Assembly: GCA_002917075.1 (NCBI GenBank)
Contig: NTMA01000026.1
Location: 1-64,000, forward strand
Source: Hawksworthiomyces lignivorus
Lineage: Eukaryota > Ascomycota > Sordariomycetes > Ophiostomatales > Ophiostomataceae
Length of the DNA: 64,000 bases
Direction: 5' to 3'
Part shown: in pieces, positions 11,322 through 22,900 of the stretch
How the letters are laid out: every line of letters starts with the position of its first letter
Position numbering within the stretch: position 1 is the first letter of the stretch
The notes under the pieces: generated by a model
The model's database searches: none
Told to the model about the DNA's origin: nothing
Seen by the model: only the letters and a program-made list of their open reading frames with translations
Position numbers and translations under genes: made by a program

Positions 11322-13463
11322 ATGGAGCCCTCCAGCTCTGACACAGGCTTCTTCCAGCAACTGCCCGAGTTGAAAAACCAGTTCTATGACGATGTCAGCC
11401 TTCAGCGGATATTGAAGCGTATGTACTGTCCAGGGCACTGCCGCCCATGCTTCAGATCTGAATCCTCTCTAACTGACGCAGTGCTCGTCCCTCATGAACT
11501 CCGCGCAGAGGTGGAGCCCGAACTGGCGCAGCTTGGCGCCGACGTTCTCCACCCGCGTATTTTTGACTACATCACCGATGCCGAGCGCAATCTCCCGTAT
11601 CTGCGGGGCAGCGGCCGCAATGCATTTGGCCGGCCTACAAGCGAGCTTGTCACCGGCGAGGGTTGGAGAGGGCTCCAGTCATTTGGTATCGAAAAGGGGT
11701 GAGATATTGAGATGTCTGATGCGATGTATTTCTCTCGCTGCACAAAACATGGGTCCTAACTGCCGTCTAGAATCGTCGCTTACAACTACACGACTAACTA
11801 CGGCGCGCACTCCCGCCTCCTGCAGATGGTGCGCTTCCACTTGTGGGAGGCGTCTGCGGCATGCACGACCTGCCCCGGCGCCATGACCGACGGCGCGGCC
11901 CGCCTGCTGCAGCGCCACCTGGCCTCGGCGACGCTTGACGCAACGCGTCGCGGCGTGTTCCAGAGCGCCTACGATCGCCTGACATCACGCGACCCGGCGC
12001 GCGCCTGGACCAGCGGCCAGTGGATGACGGAGCGGCCAGGCGGCTCAGATGTGTCGCAGACGGAGACAGTGGCGACGCTTCTGGAGCCGGGCAGCGGCGG
12101 CGGCGGCGGCGGCTCAGATGTGGACGCCGACGGCCTGCCCCTGGGCCCCTGGTCGATCGACGGCTTCAAGTGGTTCTCGTCGGCTACCGACGCCAACATG
12201 ACCATCCTGCTGGCGCGCACAAGCCCCGGCAAGGGGCTGTCGGCGTTTTTTGCACCCATGCGGCGGCGGCGGCGACAGCCATCTGCGTCGTCGCCGCCTA
12301 CGGCCATGCGCCTTGCCAGTCGCGGCGGCGGCGATGACGGCGCCGAGACGGAGCTGAACGGCGTGCGCATCCAGCGGCTCAAGGACAAGTTCGGCACGCG
12401 GCCGGTGCCCACGGCGGAGCTGGAGCTGCGGGGCATGCGCGCCTGGCTGCTGGGCCGCGAGGGCGACGGCATCCGCGAGATCGCCACCGTGCTCGCCATC
12501 ACGCGCGTGCACTGCGCCATCAACTGCTTGGGCCTGGCGGGGCGCGCCCTCGGCGTCGCCAAGGCCTACGCCCGCGTGCGCACCATCAGCGGCGGGCCCG
12601 GCGGCCGCCAGCGCGTCGCCCTCTACCGCAGCCCGCTGCACATGCAGGCGCTGGCCGACCTGACCGGCGACTACCACGGCATGCTGCTGCTGACCCTGTA
12701 CACGGCCTACGTCATGGGCCTCGAGGAGCGGCGGCAGCAGCCGCAGCTGTCAAAGCTGGCGCTCCCTCCTCTCCTCCGCCCGCCTCCCCACCTCGTCGCC
12801 CCGCTGCTGCGCGCCCTCAGCTCGCTGCACAAGGCCTATGTCTGCAAGCAGGCCGTGCCCCTGCTGCACGCTGCCTGCATGGAGAGCCTCGGCGGCGTCG
12901 GCTACCTCGTCAACAGCGAGACCGAGCCCCTCAACATGGCCCGCCTCTTCCGCGACGGCTGCGTCAACGCCATCTGGGAGGGCACCACCGACGTCCTCGC
13001 CACCGACCTGCTGCGCACCCTGGCCCACCCCTCGGGCGCCGGCCGCGCTAGCCTCGACGCCCTCGAGTGGCTCGTGACCACCACCACCACCGCAGGCGGC
13101 GACGGTGCCGCCGCCGTCCGCCAGAAGTGGGCTGCTCTGCGCGCGCGCATCGAGGGCGGCGCCGCCCAGAACGGCAGCACTGCCGCCAGCCGCGCGCTCC
13201 TGCTGGCCGACGCCCGTGCCATTCTCATTGCCGCCACCGAGATCCTCATCGCCGGTCTCTTGCTTGCCGATGCTCACAGCGACGGTGCGCCAGCCGCTGC
13301 CGCTATGTGCCGCAGGTTCCTCGCCAAGAAGGGATTCTTGGGCAATGATGCCACACAGGCGGCCGGTGCATCGGTGGAGGTGCGTCTGGCGTCAGATACC
13401 GCGGTTGTGTACGGTGAGATCGGCCCTGACACGCCGGGTTCTTCCCCTGCCTCCAAGCTCTGA
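11322..13463 (+). CDS. Acyl-CoA dehydrogenase, AidB-like
   Basis: Three exons: 11322-11418, 11482-11698 and 11771-13463. Introns of 63 and 72 bp carry CTAACTGAC and CCTAACTG branch sites, and the model closes at 668 aa. Both introns are multiples of three, so a naive reading breaks the protein into pieces. The FAD/acyl-CoA dehydrogenase fold shows in GQWMTERPGGSDVSQTET (about residues 186-203, the AidB/ACAD middle-domain signature) and VNAIWEGTTDVLATDLLR (about 502-519, C-terminal helical domain). The upstream YNYTTNYGAHSRLLQ and later CMESLGGVGYL also fit AidB-type proteins. Reaction: flavin-dependent oxidation of an acyl-CoA or related thioester is the family role, but AidB members often lack proven substrates. 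Odd points are a Gly run (about residues 210-216), an Arg-rich insertion (about 275-300), and very high third-position GC. A mitochondrial or peroxisomal location is not evident. Confidence 0.85.
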
Positions 13464-13834
13464 AAGTGTTACCAGAGTTGGGAAACTAAGAAAAAGTCAT
13501 ACGAATGTCATAATATTTTGTAACCAGAACTGCTATCTAGGCTGTACGATTGATCATGTGGATGAAGATAAATTGGTGTATATCAAATTGCTTAATAAAG
13601 TCATACATCATAAGTACATTGTAACTCGTAAAGAGAATCGTAAACGAGCACATAATTCGTAACAGGAATACATAAAAAGAAAAAAAAGGGTCATAGTATA
13701 GGTCATGTAGGTCATGACAAAATGAAATGATCGTGGAACTTTACGCTTTGCTTCGTTCTTTGCGTCACAAATCATCAATCTTCATTTGACATTCTTCATC
13801 TCCCTCCTATTCCTCCCGTATCTCGTGTCCCACC
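13464..13834. other. Convergent 3' intergenic region
   Basis: It lies between the stop codons of the (+) acyl-CoA dehydrogenase and the (-) giant gene, 371 bp, AT-rich, with A-runs near 13680 that could serve both 3' ends. GGTCAT occurs three times at 13689-13717. No reading frame of note. Confidence 0.6.
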
Positions 13835-16800
13835 TCATACGGAAAGGAACTTCTTGAAGATGGCCCGCAGGCCCTTCTTCTTCTCCTCGCCCGTCTTGGC
13901 CTTCTCGCGCTTCTCGAGCCGCTCCTTGCGGTGCTTCTCTTCCACGTCGTTATTGGACGAGGATGCTGCTACCTCCGCCGAGGGAGGAGGCACCGGTGCT
14001 TCTTTCGACGGCTCGCCCGTCTCGGGCTCCGGTGGCAGGTCGGCCGCCTGTGAAGGACGACCGACCTCGACGCTCTGGCGATGATGACGGTGATGGTGAT
14101 GGCGGTTCAGCGAATTCTGCTTCTGCAGCTTCGTCCGAGAAGTCGTCGTAGTCGTCGTCGTCGTCGTGTCGGTGGTGCTGGTGGCGCCCCCACCGTCCTC
14201 GGATCTTCTGCTGGAGCCAAAGCGAGAGCGGGTTGTGTTTGAGCGCTTGAAAAGAGATTCATTTTTGTCAGAGCTGGCAGGTGCATCGCTTCTCCGGTCT
14301 CTCTTGTCTCTCGCCTCCCGCGCGTCTCTCCCTTCTCTCCTCTCCTTGTCTCTGCTCGAGGAAGTGGCGCCGGCAGAAGGTATGGCTTCAGGTGAGGAAA
14401 GGGGAATGGCAGTGGTGTCTGTGCTAGCAGTGATGTTGGTGGTGCTTTGAGGGGCGTTACCGTCACGCAGAGCAAAATTCGGCTCTACCACACTGGTGCC
14501 GTTTTTCACGTCGAGAAACTTGCGGGCTGCTGCCAGCGTTGGCGCGGCCGTCGACGGCACGGTTGCTGTGGTCGCAGGAGCGGCGGGAGCCGCACGAGAT
14601 GTTGTGGCGGAGGCGTCAGCAGTGGTTGGTCTTGAGCTGTGATGACTGGAATGGTGGCGAGAGCTGTACTTCTCCCGCGTCCTGTCCGTCTCTGCTTCTT
14701 TACCTTTGCTGCCACGAGACAGCGTCGCTGCCGCGGCTGCTGTTGCTGCCACCGCGATACCGGCGGCCGCAGCTTTCTCCCGCTCCCTCTCCTTCTCTCT
14801 CTCCCGGCGGGCACGCCGCTCGGCTCGGTATCGGTCATCAGCCTCCTGCTCCGTGCGGACCCGCTCTTTCTCTTCTTGGTCGCGAGAGCGGCGGTACGAA
14901 GACTTGCGCGGCGACGAGGTGCTAGAGCTGTGTGCGCTCTGCGCCGAGAAGCCGCTGTCTTGGCGCGTCGGCGTTCTCGGCTGCGAGTGCTCAGAGGGCG
15001 AGCGCCCAGCAGTGTCACTGTCGGCGCGCCGCCTATGGTGGTGGTGATGATGGTGGTGCCGGTGGTGCCCGCTCCCGCTGTCTCTCTCGCCGTCCTTGCT
15101 TGCATCGCGACTAGACCGTGACGATGAGTGGTGCGAAGAAGATTGATGCTCACCACGCGATCGTGACGATCGTGTTGCGTTGTAATCGGCGCCCGATCTC
15201 GACGTGGAGGAGTACTCCTTGAGTTTCTCGTCTGCGAAGAGGTCAGTCACGGAATCGCGCAGTGCTCTCTCTTCTTCAACGCTCTTCTCGCCAGTGTTCC
15301 CTTCCATCCCAGAGGTAGCTCCAATCCCTGATTCTAGTACGAGAGGTACTTCCTCTCCTTCCAAGCGCCTTTCCTGTCTCTGCCCTGCCTCATCTCTCTC
15401 CTCCCGCAGCCCCTCCTCCAGCGGCTGCACATCTGTTCCGACCTCTGTCCCATTCAATGTTGGCGACCCTGGTGCGCTCAACACCTCTGCAGTTGCATAG
15501 ATCACAACGGCTGCTGCAACCGTGTCTTCTGCGTTCTTGATAGACTTTCGTTGCCTCTTTTTCACGCTCCTGGCACGACCCAATTCCTTTGCCTGCGAAT
15601 CGTTCAAATCAGGAATCACCAGAGCGGGAGTAGGTGCCCGAAGCAGTTCCGCGCTGATTCCAGGTCTGAGGGAGAGCACGGAAGAAGAAGGTCGGTGAAG
15701 GAACTCTGCTTTCTGGGCCTCCCTGGAGGTGTCTTGTGCGCCTTGCCCTGGCTGATCTACCACGGTGAACGACTCAGCGAGTGGGGTGTGTTCGTCGATG
15801 ACTTGAGATGCGCCGAGCCCAGAGGAAATAGATCGGACATCTTCTGATTCGACAAGTTCGCCTGAGTAAAGCATCTCTTGCGGAACTGGTGTAGGCGAAA
15901 ACGCTGCCAATTTCTCAAGCTCTTCTAGATCTTTCTCGTGGCTTTCGTTGGACCGGTGTACGGCAACTCCAGCCAGCGCGCTACCGCTCAATAAGGCGGC
16001 AGCACCAACAGCAACTGCCACAACTTTCTCGGTGATTCCTGAATCATCCTCTAGAACGTCTTGGCTGGGTTTCGGAGGTACGTCGGTACTGGTCACTTCT
16101 TGCGAAGGGGAGCTCTGCGGCGCTAAGGCAGCTTGATCTTCCTTGATAACAGTGGCTTCGCTTGGTACGGCACCAGGACCAGACGGTTCTGTTGCATCTT
16201 CTTGAACAATGGCACGAGAAATATTAGTTTTCTCGATTTCTTCTGATGCATCCTCCTTGCTTTCCTGTCTTTGAAGAGCGCTGTCTGCTGGGCCAGAAAA
16301 TTCTTGCTCGTTGCTTTCTCCAGAATGAGTAGGTAAGGTCTCTCCCTCTTGAACAGAAATCGAAGCGGTTGGCTCAACAATCGCTTCAGGAGTTGAGTCG
16401 GTTGTTTGGTCCACAGCATCAATCTCTGGTGCATCTCCAGTATCGTGCACTATCGGTTCAGTTGAATCTTCAGGAGAAATGACCTCGTAAGATTGGCTGG
16501 CATCTCTTCCCACAGTGGGCTCTGCCACTTCTGTTGTGTGACTCGGCTCGGTAGTGGTATCATCGGCGAGATTATTACTGTGAGAAACTTGTTCGACTGC
16601 TGGCTCAACATCAGTTGAATCAGGTTGTCCCAGAGGAATCTCGAGGCTCGAAGTTGCAAGATCTTTGGAACTTTCTGCAGCTTCATCTCCGGAGGAGGGA
16701 ACCAAAATTTCTAGAGGATTGGTGTCGTCTGCCTCAATCGTCTCATTTTTGACTTCGGTGGAAGGATCAGCGACAAGGTCAATCGCCTCTTCAGTCTGTG

Positions 16801-19800
16801 GAACTTCAGGCGAAGGCCCTGCAACGTCGCCTTCAAGGAGTTCTCGCGAGTCCGCATTTTGTGCACTTTCCTCAGCCGAAATGCCTTGATTTAGAGCCTC
16901 AGCATTTGTTTTCTCCAGAGGTTCAATCTCTCCGGGGATGGTGTCGCTTGCTTCTCGAGAAATGCTATCAGCGGAATCTAGGATTTCATGGCTGTCGTTG
17001 ACGGACGAGTCAATCAGAGGTACTTCAATTGGCTCTTGTTCTTCATGCTGAACAACTTCAGAAGACTTAAGCCCAGCGCCTGCATCATCATGCGCATCTC
17101 CAGTGACAGCAATGCTGCTGTCAACATCTAGAGCGTCGTCAACGAGGACATATTCTTCATCAATTATTGTTTGAGAGGTTGAAAGGAGTTCGCTCTCTGT
17201 AGGGAAGCTTTCTATCTCATTGGGCGCGCTGGTAGGATCCGCTGTGTCCAAGGCTCCTGATGTTTCTGATATCTCTTCGACAGGCGCCTCTTCAACAAGA
17301 CTCTCTGCTGATTTAGCTTCAGCTTGAGTGTCAACAAAATCGGAAGCTTCAAGGCTAGATTCAATCGGAATAACTTCTGCTGTCAAGGCTGGGTTGTCGA
17401 TAGCAGGGATATCACGGCTATCTTCGCCGACAAATTCTGTGCCGGCCAACGGTTCGTCGGCTTGCTCGGCTGAAACTTCCTTTGCCACTTCTTCAACAAC
17501 AGGCGTTGACGCGTGGCTGGCAGAATCCACTCCTTGAGGTTCATTCGGAGTAGTGTCTTCAGCTTCAGATGAAACGATTTCATTCTTAACCGTCGCTTGC
17601 GCCTCATCAACTTCATTTGAGATGAAAGCAGTCTCAGCCTTAACTAGAGGTACAGAGGAAGCTTCAAGCTCAGTAGGGACTTCAGGGTCTTGTTCAGTGA
17701 CAATCGTAACCTCAGCTTCAGCGGGAACTTCAATCTCAGGAGAAGCCTCAGTTTCAGGTTCATCGAGGGCTGCGGTTTCAAGCTCAGATTCGGTGATAAC
17801 TTCAGGTTCAAGCTCAGCAAGAACCTCAGGTTCAGCAGGAGCCTCATGCACGGATTCAGCGATAGCCTCCACTTCGGCTTCAGGAAGAACTTCAAGTTCA
17901 GGCTCGATAGGAACTTCAGTTTTAGTGAGAGGCTCGGGCTGGGATTCTGCAGCAGTCTTTGGCTCGGGCTGAGTAAGAATCTCAGACTCGGTGGCAGCTT
18001 CAGGCTCAAGTTCGACAGGAGTATCAGCTTCAGCGGACGTCTCAGGCTCGTGTTCAGCTACCAATTCTGCCTCGGATTCTATAGGAGCTTCAGGCCCAGT
18101 GGAAACCTCATGTGTAATAAGAGTTCTAGTTTCATGTTCAGAGAAAGCCTCAGGTTCTGCGGGAGCCTTAAGGTCAATGGCAGCTTCAGCTTCGGGTTCT
18201 TCGGCTTCGACGCTATTTTCAATAGACGCTTTTGCCTCTGATTCAACAGGAACATCAAGCTCTGTAGGGAACGCAGATTTGATAGTAACCTCTGCTTCAT
18301 TTTCAACAGGAGCCTGGAGTTCAGGTTCAGTAGAGGCTTCAGGAGCCGCATAAGCTTCAGCTTCGGGCTCAGCAGCAGCTTCAGACTTGTCTTCGAAATG
18401 AACTTCAGCCTCCACTGTAGCAGGAACTGTATCTTCGGCAACAGCAGGTTCTGAAGTTGTAGAAACTAGAGGAATTTCAGTAGCCGTCTTTGATGAGAGT
18501 TCTGTGGCAGGTTCAATCTCAGCACTGGTCTCGATAATAGACTCAGGCTCAAATGATTGGGAATTGGCTACTGCAACGTCTAGTTGCTGAGGAGCAGTGT
18601 CGGCGGTTTCAATTTGTTGATGTGGCGATGAAGATTCGATGTCGAGAGGTTCCTTGGCGTCTGGCTCTGTCTCAGTTGCTGCCACACGTATTGCCTCTGT
18701 TGATTTCTCCAAACTTTCCCCAGAAACTAGTTCAAATGATCCTTCAATGTCTATGGACTCTTCTTGTGAAGCTAGATCTTGGGGTTGACTTTGATTCTTC
18801 TCGGCCAAATCTTCATAAGGCTCAGTAGCAGATATCTTATTTGCCTCTGAATCAGTATGCTCCTCTGATTCTTCTTTAGGCAGAGCTTCACCTGAGGGCG
18901 CCGCGTCACTTTGAAGTTCTGCTTCGAGCTCTTCTGTGTTTCCGATTGCATCGATGTCATTTGCTGAATGCGAATGGTCTAATTCTTCAGGAGAGGCTTC
19001 CTTCGGCGCTGGGAGCGACTGCTCGTTGATATCTTCGCTCTCTAGAGGCTCAGCAATTACCTCTTTAGACACAGGTACACTCTCCGTAGCAGGAACTTCA
19101 ATACTGTCCCTGTGTACTTGGTTATCGTCCAAAAGTATACGATTCGCATCCAGAGCATTTGCAGATTCGTGTTCAATGCCGTCGGATCGGTCCAAGCTAG
19201 GTGTAGTCTCAGTGTCAGCAATGACTAGACCTGGCGTGGCTATAATGTCATCCTTTTCTGTTGGTTCTACTTCGATGTCACCCTCCACTGCTACAGTATT
19301 TTCAGCGGCCGCAACTGTGATTGCAGCCACTGCTACTGCTGGCAGCACATCCTCAGGCGTATATTTCTCAGAAGCAGCAGGCAGATTGTCTGAGGTCCCA
19401 TCAATGTCTTTTGCAGCAAAATTCATTGCAGCTTCTGTGGTTGGCAAAGGATGCTCCTCTTGGTGCGTGGGTTCTTCAAATGAAGGTCCAGGGGCGTTTG
19501 CAAAGTCATCCACGTTTGTGATATCTATTCTCTTGTCTGCGAAGGAATCTTCAACAGTGTCGAGGCTCTCTGCTTGAGCAAGATCTTCCACTTGTTTAGA
19601 AGTCTGCTCAACAGCTGTATCCTTATTTTCGGTATTATCAGCCTCCGAAGACACAAGCTCTGTCGTAAGTTCACTTGGTTCAACAGGCTCGGCAGCTTCG
19701 ATAGGCTCGGCAGCTCCAACAACTTCAGCTTCTTCATCTGTTCCCGGTGCTTCGACAGGTTCGGCAGGACCAACAGGCTCCGTAGGTTCAGCAAGCTCAG

Positions 19801-19891
19801 TAAGCTCTGCAGGTTCTGCAGGTTCTGCAGGTTCTGCATGCTCAACAGGCTCCACAGGCTCCGCAGACTCTGCAGACTCCGTAGGCTGAGT

Positions 19892-19922
<31 letters not shown>

Positions 19923-22900
19923 TCAGCAGTGTCAGCAAGCTCAACAAGCTCACCAGGCTTAGTAGGTTCAGCAAGCTCAGTAGGTTCAGCAAATTCGGCA
20001 GGCTCAGCAGGCTCGATAGGATCCGCAGACTCCGCAGGTTCAGCAAGCTCAGTAGGCTCCGCAGGTTCAACAGGCTCAATAGGCTCGGTAGGTTCTGTAG
20101 GCTCAACAGTCTCCGCAGGCTCAAGAGACTTAGTGGGCTCAGGAAGCTCGGCAGGTTCAGCATGCTCAGCAAGCTCAGTAGGTTCAGCAAGCTCAGCAGG
20201 CTCAGCAAGTTCGGCAGGCTCAGTAGGCTCAGCAGGTCCAGCAGGTTCAGCAGATTCAGCATGCTCAACAAGTTCAACAGGCTCAATAGACTCAGCAAGC
20301 TCGGTAGGTTCGGCAGGCTTAGCAGATTCGGCAGGCTCAGCAAGCTCGGTAGGCTCAACAGGCTTAGCAAGTTCGACAGGTTCGGCGGGCTCAGCAGGCT
20401 CGACAAGTTTGGCAGTTTCAGCAGCTTCAGCAGTCTCAGTAGGCTGAGTAAACTCAACAGGCTCAGCAGGCTCTGCATGTTCTGTGGGCTCTGCCGCTTG
20501 TTCAGTTTCAACAATTTGAGCAACTTTGGTAGCTTCAATAGATTCTGTAGGCTCTGTGGCCTCTGAGGGCTCTGGAACTTCGGCAGCTTCAGCTAGCTTC
20601 GTAGATTCTGTGTATTCCGTAGGCTCTGCAGGCTCAACAAGTCCAACAGGCTCAGTAGGTTCAGTAGACTCAGTAGATTCGACAAGCTCAGCAGGCTCAC
20701 CAACTTTGACTGTTTCAACTGCCTCTGTGACCTCTGGATGTTCTGCAGACTCGACAGGTTCACTAAGCTCTGCAGACTCAGGCTCAACGGGTTCTGCGAG
20801 CTCAGAAGCTTCGGTAGCTTTAACAAGTTGAGTAGTTTCGACAGTTTTAATCAGCTCGGTGGGTTCAGCAGGCTCCGCGAGCTCTGTAGGCTCTGTAAGC
20901 TCTGCGAGCGTGGCAGGTTCAATAGGCTCAGCAGGCTCAGCAGGCTCAGCAGGCTCAGCAGGCTCAACAGGCTCAACAAGCTTAGTAATCTCAGCATGTT
21001 CTGCAGATTCTGCGGGCTCAGCAGCTTCAGTAGGTGGAGTAGCTTCGGCCGCTTCAATAGGTTCTGCAGGCTCTACGAGTTCCATCCGCTCAGCAAGTTC
21101 AAAAGGTTCGGTAGGCTCGGCAAGCATAGTAGACTTTGCTTGTTCCACAATTTCAGTGAGTTCAGTAGGCTCGGCAGGCTCAGCATGTTCTGTAATATCG
21201 GTAGGTTCGACAACTTCAAGAGACTCTGCAGGCTCTGCAGGTTCAGCAACTTCGACAGCTGTAATAGCCTCTGCGGGCTCCTCGTGTTCCTCAGGGTCAG
21301 TAGGCTCCGTAGATTCTCTAGGCTTTGCGGGCTCGGCAGTTTCGACAGCTTCAACAGGCTCAACTGGCTCGGCAGGCTCTGCAGCTTCGAAGGCTTCGAT
21401 AGTCTTAGCCGTATCTGCGGGCTCTGCGCGATCTGTATGCTCAGCAAGCTCAGTAGAATCTGTTTCAACAGCTCTAGTTGCCTCGACAAGTTTCGTAGGC
21501 TCTGAAGCTTCAACAGCCTCGTCAGCCTCAACGGCTTCAACAGAGTCGTCTCTTTCGGCAGTCGTGGTAGTTTTAGTAGCTCCAGCAGGCTTAATAACTT
21601 CAACAGGCTCATTCTCAACAGGTTCTGCAGGTATAACGGTTTCAGCATGTCCAGCATGCTCTGCAGGCTCGACAGCTTCAACAACTTCAACAGCTTCAGT
21701 TGCTTCAACAGGCTCTGCGGACTTAGTGAGTTCGATAGGTTCGACGAGATCGGTGGATTCAACAGGTTCGATAGTTTCAGCATGCTCCGGCTCAGCAGGC
21801 TCAGCGTCAGCAGTATCAGCAGCTTCGGTAGATGCAGCTTCAGCAAGTTCAACAGCATCGGCAGACTCGACAGGTTCCGCAGATTCAGCAAGCTCAGCAG
21901 ATTGAACAGGCTCAGCAGACTCTACAGGCTTGACGGGCTCGACGGGCTCGACGGGCTCGACGGGCTCAGCAAGTTCTTTAGGTTCCGCAGCTTCAGCAGG
22001 TTCAGTATGCTCCGCAGGCTCGACAGGCTCGACAGGCTCGACAGGCTCCGCAACTTTGGTATCTTCAGCATGCATCGCAAGTTCGGCAGGACCAACAGGT
22101 TCGATAAGTTCCGTGGGTTCAGCAGACCCCGCGGACTGTGAGGACTCAACAGTGTCTGTGGGTTGAGCAACTTGGGCAATTTCAACAGGCTCAGAGTCAA
22201 AGGTTTCAACAGGTCCAGCGGTTTCAGCGGGTTGAATAACCTCAACAACTTCAGCAAAATTGGCTTCGGCAGACTCATTAGGTTCAAGAGCGTCAGTAGG
22301 CTCAGCCTCGGTAGCTTCGGTAGGCCCGGTTTCTACAGCTTCAACAGGCTCGGTAGCTGGTTCAGCTTCTTCAAAAGGCTTGGTTTCGACAGCCTCACTC
22401 GGTTCGAGAACTTGGGCAGGCTGAGCTTCAACAGCTTCAGCAATTTCATCTTTAACAACTTCAGTTGGCTCAGATTCAATAGCTTCAGCGGGCTCAGCGT
22501 CGATGGCTTCAGCAGGTTCAGCTTCGACCGCTTTGGTAGACTCGACAGCTTCGGTGGGCTCAGCAGCTTCAGTAGGCTCAGCAGCTTCGGTGGGTTCAGC
22601 AGCTTCAGTGGGTTCAGCATCTTCAGTAGGCTCAGCAGCTTCAGTGGACTCGACAGCTTCGATTGGCTCAGCAGCTTCAGTAGGCTCAGCAGCTTCGGTG
22701 GGCTCAGCAGCTTCAGTAGGCTCAGGAGCTTCAGTTGGCTCAGCAGCTTCAGTAGGCTCAGTAGCCTCGGTTGGCTCAGCTTCAACAATTTCGGCAGGCT
22801 CTACTCCAACAGCTTCTCCTGGATCTGTTTCAGCAACTTCAACAGGCTCAGCTACAGTGGCTTCGGCTGGCTCGGCTTCGATAGCTTCGGTGGGCTTAAC

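Noticed and set aside
12114..12677. 187-aa and 197-aa minus-strand frames in the acyl-CoA dehydrogenase
   Set aside because: GC-rich coding DNA leaves long antisense frames; the plus strand carries clear dehydrogenase motifs.
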